Positions 27,460 through 36,234 of a stretch of 64,000 bases of DNA are shown in pieces. The position numbers and the translations under genes were made by a program. The stretch is taken from the NCBI RefSeq assembly GCF_036689865.1, contig NZ_JBAHUQ010000009.1, forward strand, positions 100,713-164,712, read 5' to 3'. The stretch is from Magnetococcus sp. PR-3. Its GTDB lineage: Bacteria > Pseudomonadota > Magnetococcia > Magnetococcales > Magnetococcaceae. Each line of letters opens with the position of its first letter. The first letter of the stretch is position 1. The notes under the pieces are model-generated. The model had not been told where the DNA came from and ran no database searches. It worked only from the letters and a program-made list of their open reading frames with translations.

Positions 27460-29070
27460 TTAGACAGGTTTAACCCGATCTTTAAACAGCTTGTAGCGTA
27501 CCGCCTCGACCATGGCATCGTAAGAAGCCGCAATAATATGGTCTGAGACCCCCACAGTACCCCAGCGACACTGACCATCGTACCACTCAATCAACACCCG
27601 TACGGTAGCATCGGTCCCTTTATTACCACTGAGAATACGCACCTTAAAGTCCTGCAACTTTAAGTCTGTAACCATGGGGTAAGCCCGTCGCAGGGCCTTA
27701 CTCAACGCTTTATGCAGGGCGTCTACAGGTCCTGCGCCTTCGGCCACCAAGTGTACCGTCTCTTCGGCCAAACGAATTTTGACCGTGGCTTCGGCTCCCA
27801 CAGGACGGTGCCCATCCTTGCGGACCCGGCGTTCATCAATGACCCGGAAACCTTGCAGCTCAAAATAGTCAGGCAACGCCTCTAAGGCTTTCCATACCCG
27901 CAGTTGAAAAGAGGCATCGGCCCCATCAAACTGGTACCCTTGCCGCTCCAGCTCTTTAACATCATTCAACAAACCAACCAGACGGGGATCTTTAGGGTCC
28001 ACCCCTTCAATACCCAGCTCTTCCAACTTATAGACCAAGTTACTGCGTCCGGCCTGCTCACTGACCAACACCCGCTGACGGTTACCCACCTGACCAGGGC
28101 TGATATGCTCGTAGGTGTTGGAGTCCTTTAACACCGCAGAGACATGAATACCCCCTTTATGTGCAAAGGCAGAGAGCCCCACAAACGGCTGGTTCTTCTG
28201 GGTTGGGCGGTTGGCCATTTCATTAACAAACCGACTGACGGAGGTCAACTGAGTCAGGTCATCCTCATCCAAGGTAACCGGGCGGTCCAGTTTGATTTTT
28301 AAATTTGGAATAATCGAAACCAAGTTGGCGTTACCACACCGCTCACCAATACCATTAATGGTGCCCTGGACATGGGTAACCCCCGCCTCCACCGCCGCCA
28401 GGGAGTTGGCCACGGCCAGCTCACAATCGTTGTGACAGTGAATACCCAACTGCGCGCCGATATCCTTAACTTCGGTAACCATGCGGCGCACTTCATCGAC
28501 CATGGTACCGCCGTTGGTGTCGCACAAAACCAGGGCATCCGCCCCCGCTTCATGGGCGGCTTCTAGGGTTTGACGGGCATATTCAGGGTTATGTTTAAAG
28601 CCATCAAAAAAGTGCTCGGCGTCATAGAACACCTCATCCACATGGCGCTTAAGGTAGCGAATGGTATCAAAAATCAGTTCCAAATTTTGGGAGAGGGGAA
28701 TACCCAAAGCACGGGAGACATGCAGATCCCAGGTTTTACCAAACACGGTAATCACCTGAGCCCCCGACCCCAACAACCCTTTAATGACACTATCCTCTTC
28801 AACCGTCGAGCCCGCCCGGCGGGTGGAGCCAAAAGCGGTAATGCGGCTTTTTTGTAATCTTAGATTTTTAACTTCCCTAAAAAAATCATCATCCTTGGGA
28901 TTGGCCCCAGGCCAGCCCCCTTCAATATAATCCATCCCCAGCTCATCCAAACGCTGGGCAATACGCAGCTTATCTTCTGCGGAGAAGAGCACATCCTCAC
29001 TCTGGGAACCATCCCGCAGCGTGGTATCGTAAAGCATAACCATGGGATGGGGGGTATTTTGTTCAGACAT
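27460..29070 (-). CDS. cimA: (R)-citramalate synthase
   Basis: 536 residues, member of the isopropylmalate/homocitrate synthase family in the longer citramalate branch (TIGR00977). The HMGL-like TIM barrel begins YDTTLRDGSQ and carries the metal-binding HCHND and GIGERCGNANL. The C-terminal LeuA-type allosteric dimer domain occupies the last ~150 residues. It condenses pyruvate and acetyl-CoA to citramalate, the threonine-independent entry to isoleucine synthesis. Start ATG 29070 is preceded by GGAGCA; upstream codons lack a site. Sits downstream of lysC on the same strand, separated by a terminator. Confidence 0.92.
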   Translation of the reverse strand: MSEQNTPHPMVMLYDTTLRDGSQSEDVLFSAEDKLRIAQRLDELGMDYIEGGWPGANPKDDDFFREVKNLRLQKSRITAFGSTRRAGSTVEEDSVIKGLLGSGAQVITVFGKTWDLHVSRALGIPLSQNLELIFDTIRYLKRHVDEVFYDAEHFFDGFKHNPEYARQTLEAAHEAGADALVLCDTNGGTMVDEVRRMVTEVKDIGAQLGIHCHNDCELAVANSLAAVEAGVTHVQGTINGIGERCGNANLVSIIPNLKIKLDRPVTLDEDDLTQLTSVSRFVNEMANRPTQKNQPFVGLSAFAHKGGIHVSAVLKDSNTYEHISPGQVGNRQRVLVSEQAGRSNLVYKLEELGIEGVDPKDPRLVGLLNDVKELERQGYQFDGADASFQLRVWKALEALPDYFELQGFRVIDERRVRKDGHRPVGAEATVKIRLAEETVHLVAEGAGPVDALHKALSKALRRAYPMVTDLKLQDFKVRILSGNKGTDATVRVLIEWYDGQCRWGTVGVSDHIIAASYDAMVEAVRYKLFKDRVKPV

Positions 29071-29094
29071 GAAAACGTGCTCCAAAAACAGCGA

Positions 29095-29125
29095 CGGGGC
29101 GGCTTTAGTCTCTAAAGCCGCCCCG
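29095..29125 (-). terminator. Hairpin between lysC and cimA
   Basis: CGGGGCGGCTTTAG / CTAAAGCCGCCCCG, perfect 14-bp stem with a 3-nt loop, lying 27 nt after the lysC stop. The minus-strand sequence after it is only weakly T-rich (GTCGCTGTTTTT). Confidence 0.78.
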
Positions 29126-29152
29126 AAGATTTACCACAAAAAAAGCAGGAGA

Positions 29153-30394
29153 TCAGGCGCCTACGCGGTCACCTGGATCCTTATCCAGCTCAAACGCATC
29201 GTGCAACGCACGAACCGCCAGCTCAGTATACTTCTCCTCAATCACCACAGAGATTTTAATCTCAGAGGTGGAGATCATCAAAATATTGATCCCTTCATCC
29301 GCCAACGCCTTAAACATCTTCTGGGCAATACCGGAGTGGCTACGCATACCCACACCAACGGCTGAGATCTTGGAGATCTCATTGTTGCCTTGCAGCTCTC
29401 TGGCCTCAACTTCTTTAACCGCGGCTTCCATGACCTTCATCGCTTGGGGATAGTCCCCTTTAGGCACGGTAAAGGTCATGTCTGTTGAGTCACCAGAGGC
29501 GGAGACGTTCTGCACGATCATATCAATATTGATATTGGCATCGCCCAGCTTACCCAGCAGGGAGGCTGCTACCCCAGGCTTGTCAGGCACACCCAGAATG
29601 GTAATTTTCGCTTCATTCTTGTCATAGGCCAGGCCGGAGACGACAACGCTTTCCATGGTATCCTCTTCTTTCGTCAACATGGTACCGCTTCCAGGCTCCA
29701 GGGAGGAGAGCACACGCAGGGGCACACTGTATTTCTTTGCCAGTTCAACAGAGCGGGTTTGCAACACCTTAGCCCCAAGCGAGGCCAGTTCCAGCATTTC
29801 GTCGTAAGAGATGTTATCCATCTTACGGGCTTTGCTGACAATGCGGGGGTCGGTGGTATAGACCCCATCCACATCGGTGTAGATATCACAACGGTCCGCC
29901 TTCAAAGCCGCAGCCAAAGCCACGGCTGACGTATCGGAGCCACCCCGACCGAGGGTGGTGATGTTGTTGTGCTTATCCACCCCCTGAAAACCTGCAACAA
30001 CCACAATGTTGCCAGCATCCAGATCGGCTTTAATACGAAACGCCTCTACCTCTTTGATGCGTGCTTTGCTGTGGGAGCCATCGGTAATGAAACGCACCTG
30101 CCAACCCAAATAGGATTTAGCTTTGTGTCCCATGGACTCAACAGCCGAGGCCAACAAACCAATAGAGACCTGCTCACCGGCTGAGACCACCACATCATAC
30201 TCACGCTTGCTGTAGAACTGCGTCAGCTCTTCCACCAACCCGACCAGGCGGTTGGTTTCTCCAGACATCGCCGAAACGGCAACCACCACTTGGTTACCCG
30301 CTTGTTGTTCGGCAATGGCCTTTTGCGCCACATTGCGGATCCGCTCAATGGACCCTACGGATGTGCCGCCGAATTTTTGTACGATTAGCGCCAC
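29153..30394 (-). CDS. lysC: Aspartate kinase
   Basis: 413 residues. It opens with LIVQKFGGTSVG, the kinase signature; TTLGRGGSDTSAVALAAAL and DIYTDVDGVYTTDPR form the catalytic core. Two ACT domains follow (about 265-400) with DKPGVAA and the second regulatory copy, so feedback inhibition by lysine and/or threonine is expected. It phosphorylates aspartate at the head of the Lys/Thr/Met pathway. Start GTG 30394 has a GAGGG site and gives the usual VALIVQKFGG beginning; the frame is open further upstream without support. Confidence 0.95.
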   Translation of the reverse strand: MALIVQKFGGTSVGSIERIRNVAQKAIAEQQAGNQVVVAVSAMSGETNRLVGLVEELTQFYSKREYDVVVSAGEQVSIGLLASAVESMGHKAKSYLGWQVRFITDGSHSKARIKEVEAFRIKADLDAGNIVVVAGFQGVDKHNNITTLGRGGSDTSAVALAAALKADRCDIYTDVDGVYTTDPRIVSKARKMDNISYDEMLELASLGAKVLQTRSVELAKKYSVPLRVLSSLEPGSGTMLTKEEDTMESVVVSGLAYDKNEAKITILGVPDKPGVAASLLGKLGDANINIDMIVQNVSASGDSTDMTFTVPKGDYPQAMKVMEAAVKEVEARELQGNNEISKISAVGVGMRSHSGIAQKMFKALADEGINILMISTSEIKISVVIEEKYTELAVRALHDAFELDKDPGDRVGA

Positions 30395-30475
30395 GTCTAC
30401 CCTCTTCACAGTTTTATTATTATATCCCCAACATCTCTGGCTCATCGACAGGATGCACAGGGGTCACACAACGGC

Positions 30476-30526
30476 AAAACGCCGTAGACCTTTACCCCCA
30501 CCTTTTGGGTCGGAGATCTCTACGGC
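30476..30526 (-). terminator. Terminator-like stem after the small membrane protein gene
   Basis: On the minus strand AGCGCCGTAGA pairs with TCTACGGCGTTTT across about 29 nt, followed by TTTGCC. It lies about 50 nt beyond the stop of the 71-residue membrane protein gene. Confidence 0.55.
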
Positions 30527-30578
30527 GCTTACCAACTAACCTGACCCGTAAGGGTCTATGATTGGTTCAATTTTTTCA

Positions 30579-30794
30579 TTACTGGGGTGGCGGCCGTCGT
30601 TTACGCCGACTATTTTTCGCCATATCCCGTTCTTCCCGCTTCTTTTGGCGCTTTGCACGATCAAGCATACGCATGACCAAGTAGCCACCCATAAAAAAAG
30701 CCAGAATAATCAAAAAACCCAAGGCCACCCACATAACCGGGGTATTGGTGACCATGGCGTTATAGCCGTCTGAGGCTCCAGCGATGCGGTTCAT
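30579..30794 (-). CDS. Small single-pass membrane protein, unknown
   Basis: 71 residues: a short hydrophilic N-terminus, one strong membrane helix (MWVALGFLIILAFFMGGYLV, 20 residues), then a very basic tail with KRQKKREERD and SRRKRRPPPQ. The positive tail predicts a cytoplasmic C-terminus. The ATG at 30794 has a GAGGG site 9 nt upstream. Family not recognised. It is followed by a terminator-like stem, and its upstream neighbour is a PCMT-like gene in the same orientation about 150 bp away. Confidence 0.6.
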   Translation of the reverse strand: MNRIAGASDGYNAMVTNTPVMWVALGFLIILAFFMGGYLVMRMLDRAKRQKKREERDMAKNSRRKRRPPPQ

Positions 30795-30945
30795 AAGGTG
30801 ACCCTCGTAAGGTGTGATCCTTGGCCCATACAAAGTGCCGTTACCAGCAAACCCTTTGTATTCAGTATATCCGTTTACTGTAACTTCGGCAATTTAGACA
30901 GCAATCTACAGGCCAAAGTTTAGCCACACCCCAATGGGGGCATTC

Positions 30946-31593
30946 TTACAGTTGGAACCCTTCATCCTGGGCAAAGCCAGGAAGGGGGTCAATCCGCGTC
31001 TCATACAGCTTCTCAGGATGGTGCAAGCCGGTGGGGCCAACGATCCGTGTGGCGCTCATGGTAGGCTCACTGGCCATACCAACCACCGCAATCATGGTTC
31101 CGTAGGCGTCCAGTTGCTTGGCCAAATTTGCCGGCATCTCTTCCACCGCACCAGTCAGAATGATGGCATCAAAGGGGGCGGCATCGGCCCAACCTTGACT
31201 GTGATCACCCACTTTCCAGGTGACATCCATATCCTTGGTCAGGCTCTCACCTTTGCTGGCCAAAGTTTGGTCACACTCCAGGGCACATACTTTGGCACCC
31301 ATGGTGGCCATTAGGGCAGCTTCGTAACCGGTACCTGCACCAATTAACAACACCTTGGTGTTCTCGGTCACTTTGGCTGATTTAATCAACCAAGCGATCT
31401 GCATGGGGGTTAGGCAACGCCGTCCCTCAGACATCGCCACAGGCATATCGGAATAGGCCATGAATTGGCGATCTTCAGGGAAGAAGTGCTCCCGCTCCAC
31501 CACCATCATGGAACCAAGCAGGGTCTCATCAATGACCTCATGTGGTTGCACCTGGGATTTCACCATGTTGGTCCGCGCCAGTGCAAAATCCAT
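30946..31593 (-). CDS. Protein-L-isoaspartate O-methyltransferase-like protein
   Basis: 215 residues. It has the PCMT N-terminal pattern MVKSQVQPHEVIDE, the strand MAYSDMPVAM and the SAM loop VLLIGAGTGYEAALMA. Canonical enzymes repair isoaspartate by methylation. Members of this alphaproteobacterial-type branch are shorter and lack parts of the classic substrate motif, so repair activity is presumed, not shown. The ATG at 31593 has an AAGGGGA site. Confidence 0.82.
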   Translation of the reverse strand: MDFALARTNMVKSQVQPHEVIDETLLGSMMVVEREHFFPEDRQFMAYSDMPVAMSEGRRCLTPMQIAWLIKSAKVTENTKVLLIGAGTGYEAALMATMGAKVCALECDQTLASKGESLTKDMDVTWKVGDHSQGWADAAPFDAIILTGAVEEMPANLAKQLDAYGTMIAVVGMASEPTMSATRIVGPTGLHHPEKLYETRIDPLPGFAQDEGFQL

Positions 31594-31784
31594 CACTATC
31601 CCCTTTTCATCGTCTGGGTAACGAATATCTGTCAATTTTTTTAGAGGGCCATTCTAGCAGGGGGCTTGCCCCTAAACTAGAGCCACTAGAACTTCTACCC
31701 TATCAGGGTGGTCAATTGCAATCCAAACCCGCTTTATGGGCCATTGGTCAAACTTTTTACGATAGGGTCATTTCGTTGTTCGAT

Positions 31785-32492
31785 TCAGGCCATCACTACA
31801 GGTTGATGTTGCCGCCAACGTTTTTCCGTCTGGGCCAACCGCTCCGGTGTGCCCATATCAGCCCAAAAACCGTCGAGGCAAACCCCGTGTAAGCGCTGTT
31901 TTTCAATTCCGGCATCATAGACCCGGTTGAGAGAAAAAGGGGCCACAGCATAACCCTGCAACGCTTGGGAGGATAACATTTGAATACCACTATAGGTCAA
32001 ACTGCCGGGCAGGCCACGCCCCCGCTGCAACTGGCCGGAGCTGTGCCGCAAAAAATCCCCCCCTCCATCGGTGGGGTTGGGCACCACCCCCAACAGGGCA
32101 TCCATGGTCTCTGGATTAAACATGTGCAACATGGGGCGAAGATCCAGATCCCAAACCACATCGCCATTAATGACCAAAAATTGAGGGGCGTCCAGCAGCG
32201 GCAAAGCCTGACAAACGCCACCGCCGGTCTCCAGCAAAGCAGACTCCCTGGACCATTGGATCTGCAACCCCCAACGCTGGCCATCCCCCACCGCATCGAT
32301 CAAACGCTCAGCCAGATGATGAGCATTGATCACCACGCGGGAAAACCCCAGACGCGCCAAACGCGCTAAGGTCAGAAAAATAACCGGCTCTCCCGCCACA
32401 GGAACCAAGGGTTTAGGGGTGTGTTCCGTCCAGCTGGCCAGACGGGTGCCTTTGCCAGCGGCTAAGATCATGGCTGGAAAATCGAGCCCCAT
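31785..32492 (-). CDS. murU: N-acetylmuramate alpha-1-phosphate uridylyltransferase
   Basis: 235 residues. The nucleotidyltransferase signature MILAAGKGTRL-(x)8-PKPLVPVAGEP is at the N-terminus, LVINGDVVWD gives the metal-binding Asp, and the C-terminal WADMGTPERL is typical of MurU/NTP_transferase sugar-phosphate enzymes. With the upstream kinase AmgK it converts salvaged MurNAc to UDP-MurNAc, bypassing MurA/MurB. Its ATG overlaps the amgK stop by one base (TGATG), so they are translationally coupled. Confidence 0.88.
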   Translation of the reverse strand: MGLDFPAMILAAGKGTRLASWTEHTPKPLVPVAGEPVIFLTLARLARLGFSRVVINAHHLAERLIDAVGDGQRWGLQIQWSRESALLETGGGVCQALPLLDAPQFLVINGDVVWDLDLRPMLHMFNPETMDALLGVVPNPTDGGGDFLRHSSGQLQRGRGLPGSLTYSGIQMLSSQALQGYAVAPFSLNRVYDAGIEKQRLHGVCLDGFWADMGTPERLAQTEKRWRQHQPVVMA

Positions 32493-33526
32493 CAAGCAAC
32501 CCCACTCTGGGTCTGCCGAGCCGCCACCTCTACCGAAGAGGGCTCCTGCCCTTCAGGGATGGCACGCTCCAACAAACGTTGCAGTTCAGCAAGTTGGGGG
32601 TAGCGGCTAAGGGTCTCACGCACATAGCCCATGGTCCGGGGCACATCATCCAGGTAGGCATACTTGCCATCCCGCAGCGCCAAACGGCCAAAGATCCCCA
32701 CCGCTTTTAGGTTGCGCTGTATGGCCATCCAATCAAAAGCCTGTTCAAACTCAGCCCACTCTGGCGCATAACCCAGTTGGGTTTTGGCCCCCTCCAGCCA
32801 GCGCTTCATCACCTCATGGCGGAAGGGGGCATCCCAGGCGACATAACAGTCGCGCAGCAAACTGGCCAGGTCATAGGTGATGGGGCCCATCACCGCATCC
32901 TGAAAATCAATCACCCCCACCGCACCCTCCATCCACATAAGGTTACGGCTATGGTAGTCCCGGTGTACCAACACCCGAGGCTGCTCAAGCAGGGGCGCCA
33001 GCAACTGGTCAAACACCTGTTTAAAAGCAGCCTGCTCTGTCTCAGAGAGGGTATACCCCATGACACCGGGTATGTACCACGCGGTGAGCAGGTCCGCCTC
33101 GTAAGCAAACAGCTCTTCATCAAACGCACGGGTATGGGCAATGGTTTGACCCGTTGCAGGTGACGCTTGTAGGGTTAACAGGGTATCCACCGCAGCCCCA
33201 TACAAGGTTTGAGCGTTTTGCCCCTCTTCCAAGGCACGGGCAAAGGTCAGATCACCAAAGTCCTCCAACAAAAATAGCCCTTGTTCAAAGTCACAGACTT
33301 TAATGTCAGGGGCCTTAACCCCATGCTGCCGCAAAAAATGGGCAATGGCGACAAAGGGGTGGCTGTCTTCTTTATCTGGCGGGGCATCCATCACAATAAG
33401 AGAAGGCCCCGTTTGACGCAGCACCCGATAATAACTGCGGAACGAGGCATCACCCGCCACTTTGATAATGTTGAGATGATCTGAGCAATGTTTGGCGACA
33501 AAAGCGCACAAGGCGTTATTCAACAT
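32492..33526 (-). CDS. amgK: N-acetylmuramate/N-acetylglucosamine anomeric kinase
   Basis: 344 residues of aminoglycoside-phosphotransferase fold. Motifs are SFRSYYRV (nucleotide loop), LLEDFGDLTF, the catalytic VHRDYHSRNLMW and the metal-binding VIDFQDAVMGP. The family plus the adjacent murU identify it as AmgK, which phosphorylates MurNAc and GlcNAc at C1 in the Pseudomonas/Caulobacter type cell-wall recycling route. Start ATG 33526 (MLNNA); the frame is open to 33547 without a ribosome site. Confidence 0.87.
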   Translation of the reverse strand: MLNNALCAFVAKHCSDHLNIIKVAGDASFRSYYRVLRQTGPSLIVMDAPPDKEDSHPFVAIAHFLRQHGVKAPDIKVCDFEQGLFLLEDFGDLTFARALEEGQNAQTLYGAAVDTLLTLQASPATGQTIAHTRAFDEELFAYEADLLTAWYIPGVMGYTLSETEQAAFKQVFDQLLAPLLEQPRVLVHRDYHSRNLMWMEGAVGVIDFQDAVMGPITYDLASLLRDCYVAWDAPFRHEVMKRWLEGAKTQLGYAPEWAEFEQAFDWMAIQRNLKAVGIFGRLALRDGKYAYLDDVPRTMGYVRETLSRYPQLAELQRLLERAIPEGQEPSSVEVAARQTQSGVA

Positions 33527-33666
33527 GATGTTCCTGATGCCTATCAACAGACGAAAAGGGTACGAGAGGTCACTCTGCGCGATGGACCACCCGCACCCTT
33601 GTAGAGGGTGGCGATTTGTAGCTTAGCGGCCCCCCTCCAGGAGGGTACCGACTTTAGATAGTAGGC

Positions 33667-34128
33667 TTAGGCATCATTACTCTGGAGCATACCGCGAATG
33701 ACATCGCTTTTATCAATCAGCCCCAACAAACGCCCCTCACCCACCACCGGGACAACAGAGATGTGCTGCTCACCCAACACCGTGGCCACTTTGGTCAGAT
33801 CCGATTCCGGATCCACAGAGATCAAGGTCGGGGTCATAATTTCAGAAGCTTTACAGGCCGCTACCTTACGCAGGTCTTCTTCATACTGATGGTTCCCACC
33901 AATCGGGATCACCGCATCGAGAATATTAATTAACGTCGGGAGATGGACCTGCTTAACGCGGTCGATCAAATCTCCTTCGGTAATGATGCCCACCAACACC
34001 CCTTCATCCAATACTGGCACGGCACAAATACTCTTCTGTGCCAACAGTATCGCAACTTCATGCACCGTCGCATCCACGGTTACCGTCTTGGGGTCCTGAT
34101 TCATTAATTCACGGGCTTTCAAGGTCAT
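33667..34128 (-). CDS. Tandem CBS-domain protein
   Basis: 153 residues consisting of two CBS domains. The first spans about 5-65 (ARELMNQDPKTVTVD ... VGIITEGDLIDRV), the second about 90-150 (ASEIMTPTLISVDPESD ... LGLIDKSDVIRG). CBS pairs bind adenine nucleotides and usually regulate a partner; no enzymatic domain is attached. The ATG at 34128 has a GGAGCT site. Divergently arranged with the next plus-strand gene. Confidence 0.9.
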   Translation of the reverse strand: MTLKARELMNQDPKTVTVDATVHEVAILLAQKSICAVPVLDEGVLVGIITEGDLIDRVKQVHLPTLINILDAVIPIGGNHQYEEDLRKVAACKASEIMTPTLISVDPESDLTKVATVLGEQHISVVPVVGEGRLLGLIDKSDVIRGMLQSNDA

Positions 34129-34272
34129 AATTTCAGCTCCTAAGTGGGCGTGTGGCCTTGAGGTATGCGGCAGACCAGCATTTTTTCTTCACACCGGTTT
34201 GGCACACCCCCCATTCACATGGTACGTTATTTGACTCTTGCATTCAATTTCACCAGACGGTGGTTACCCCCC

Positions 34273-34674
34273 ATGTTAAGTAAAATTTTGATTATTCTGC
34301 TGGTGATTGGCGGCGTCTACGGCACAGGACGCCTGCACGCACGCAAGCAAGAGGTGGAGAATCGCCCCCCCTCACCCCGCCGTATTGCTGCAGCAAAAGA
34401 GGCCGAGCAGGATAACCGGAATGCCCGCCGCCTGGGTTTGGGGGTATTGGCCGCCATTCTGGTCATGGGGGGTTTTATGGGTTACAACCGCTGGGCAGAG
34501 GGGCAAGAGATCCAACTGATCCGCGTTATTAACAGTCAATCGGGGGAGGTTTCCACCTACCGGGCCAAGTCCAAGGATATCCACCACCGGGATTTTTTAA
34601 CCACCGATGGCCGACAAATTCGCCTGGCCGACCTGGAGCGTATGGAGGTCGAAGCCACAGGTGAAGGGCCTTAA
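34273..34674 (+). CDS. Two-helix membrane protein, unknown
   Basis: 133 residues: membrane helix 1 (about 3-20, LIILLVIGGVYGTG), a basic linker with RRIAAAKEAEQDNRNARR, membrane helix 2 (about 54-72), and a C-terminal soluble domain of about 55 residues with VSTYRAKSKDIHHRDFLTTDGRQIRL, which looks like a small beta fold. Not assigned to a family. Start ATG 34273 is chosen because the protein then begins at the first helix; upstream in-frame starts add non-conserved-looking sequence. Ends 3 nt before the next gene's GTG, so the two are an operon. Confidence 0.6.
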   Translation: MLSKILIILLVIGGVYGTGRLHARKQEVENRPPSPRRIAAAKEAEQDNRNARRLGLGVLAAILVMGGFMGYNRWAEGQEIQLIRVINSQSGEVSTYRAKSKDIHHRDFLTTDGRQIRLADLERMEVEATGEGP

Positions 34675-34677
34675 CCC

Positions 34678-35496
34678 GTGGATCACCCCTCCAACATCAT
34701 CTATCAACAGCGGCATCGCGGTACCACCGTGGAGGTCATTGAGAAAGATGGCCTGCGCTGTCTGACCTTTGGCTCTCACCTACGCCAAAGTTGCATGTTG
34801 TTGGACGACCCCAGTTTTCTTTTTTTGCCCTACTCCCGTCACATGATGTCGGCCCTGCTGTTTTTACCCCACTTTCCCAAACGCATATTGCTCATTGGGT
34901 TGGGGGGCGGGTCGCTGGTTAAGTTTTTTCTGCACAACACCCCCCAGGCCCATGTGGAAGTGGTGGAGTATGACCCCCACATTCTGGCGGTGGCTCAGGA
35001 CTTTTTTCACCTTCCCAAGGGTCACCAACAGCTCACGGTGCATCTGGGGGATGGCGCACACTTTTTTGATAAAGGGGAGCCCAAACAGAGCCCCTATGAT
35101 TTGATTTTGCTGGATGCGTTTGATTCCCACGGGCTGGTCACCAGCATCTATCAACCCCCGTTTTTAAAAACCTGTCAGAACCACTTGGCCCCGGGTGGCG
35201 TGATCGCCGCCAATGTCTCCCGTGGTAACAAACCCCATTTTCAAGAAGCGTTGGAAAATTGGAAAATCGCCTACCCTGAACAGGGGTGGATGATACCGGT
35301 TGCCCGCTCCCAAAATGCTATTCTTATTGCCACCCCTAAGCGCCCAGCCCAGCCCCCATACAAGCCCACGGTCCACCATGCCAAGGGGCTCTCTCAAAGG
35401 CTTCCCCTTAATTTTACACCGCTTTTAGAGCGTGCACAGCCTATTCATGACAGCATGTGGCAACGTGTGGCCAAAGTCCTTACCCAAAACGCCTAA
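34678..35496 (+). CDS. Spermidine synthase-like methyltransferase-fold protein
   Basis: 272 residues with a Rossmann methyltransferase core: ILLIGLGGGSLVKFFL (motif I), VEVVEYDPHILAVAQDFF (acidic loop), and YDLILLDAFDSHGL, matching the D-AFD region of spermidine synthases. Polyamine-specific residues cannot be confirmed, and many such proteins in bacteria are not true SpeE. Start is GTG 34678. It follows the small membrane protein by 3 nt. Confidence 0.8.
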   Translation: MDHPSNIIYQQRHRGTTVEVIEKDGLRCLTFGSHLRQSCMLLDDPSFLFLPYSRHMMSALLFLPHFPKRILLIGLGGGSLVKFFLHNTPQAHVEVVEYDPHILAVAQDFFHLPKGHQQLTVHLGDGAHFFDKGEPKQSPYDLILLDAFDSHGLVTSIYQPPFLKTCQNHLAPGGVIAANVSRGNKPHFQEALENWKIAYPEQGWMIPVARSQNAILIATPKRPAQPPYKPTVHHAKGLSQRLPLNFTPLLERAQPIHDSMWQRVAKVLTQNA

Positions 35497-35584
35497 TCCC
35501 CACCCCACCAGAGCAGGGGTTGCATACCCATGCATTTCTAAGCACAGTATGGGCGTTTTATGCTCTTACCCAGGATGATTGGTT

Positions 35585-36217
35585 ATGCTTAAACAGTTTG
35601 GCGCCTATGCCGTTGCTTTCCTCATACTGCTGGTTCTGCTGGTGGCCATCATTACTGGGGTTAATCACTGGAAGAGCACCCCTACAGCCTCCGCCCCCCA
35701 AGCTGGCCACACCGCTGAGCCAACCCCAAAGGTTGACCCTAACCAGGCACTGCAGGCACAGATGGCCAAACTGGAAGAGCAGATTGCCCAACGCTCAAAA
35801 ACAGCAACCACCGCAGCCCTGACCAGCCGTCTGCAACAGCTGGAAAAACAGCTTCCTCAAACCATTACAGCCCTGCAACAGCGTATTGCCGAGCTACCCA
35901 CCCAACAGCTACAAAGCGCCCAGGGAACCTTACAGATTGATAAAAAAGATACCCGCTGGTCGCTAACCAACCTGTTTTCCAAAACCCGCGTTTACCGCCA
36001 GAAAATCAATTTCACCCCACCCTTTGCCCACACCCCCCAAGTAATGGTTGGGCTACAGGGCTTGCAACTGGGGCAGAAAAAACTGTCATCCTTAGAGGTT
36101 GCCGCACAAAAGGTGACCGCTCAAAGCTTTGAACTGGTGGTAACAACCCAGTCCGATCAGCGGATGGAGCAGCTTAGCATGGGGTGGATGGCACTGGGTA
36201 AAACGGTGCAGAAATAA
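35585..36217 (+). CDS. Membrane-anchored coiled-coil protein with H-type-lectin-like domain
   Basis: 210 residues. An N-terminal membrane anchor (about 8-28, FLILLVLLVAIITG), a hydrophilic linker and a coiled-coil stretch (about 58-110: MAKLEEQIAQRSKT, LQQLEKQLPQ) lead to a C-terminal domain (about 135-205). There INFTPPFAHTPQVMVGLQ and the ending MGWMALG follow the pattern of H-type lectin domains (F..PF...P.V.VG ... W.A.G). Likely trimeric, as in discoidin-type H-lectins, and displayed in the periplasm. Ligand unknown. It precedes the convergent ExeA-SPOR gene by 17 bp. Confidence 0.68.
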   Translation: MLKQFGAYAVAFLILLVLLVAIITGVNHWKSTPTASAPQAGHTAEPTPKVDPNQALQAQMAKLEEQIAQRSKTATTAALTSRLQQLEKQLPQTITALQQRIAELPTQQLQSAQGTLQIDKKDTRWSLTNLFSKTRVYRQKINFTPPFAHTPQVMVGLQGLQLGQKKLSSLEVAAQKVTAQSFELVVTTQSDQRMEQLSMGWMALGKTVQK

Positions 36218-36234
36218 GCAGAGCCCGAACGGAC

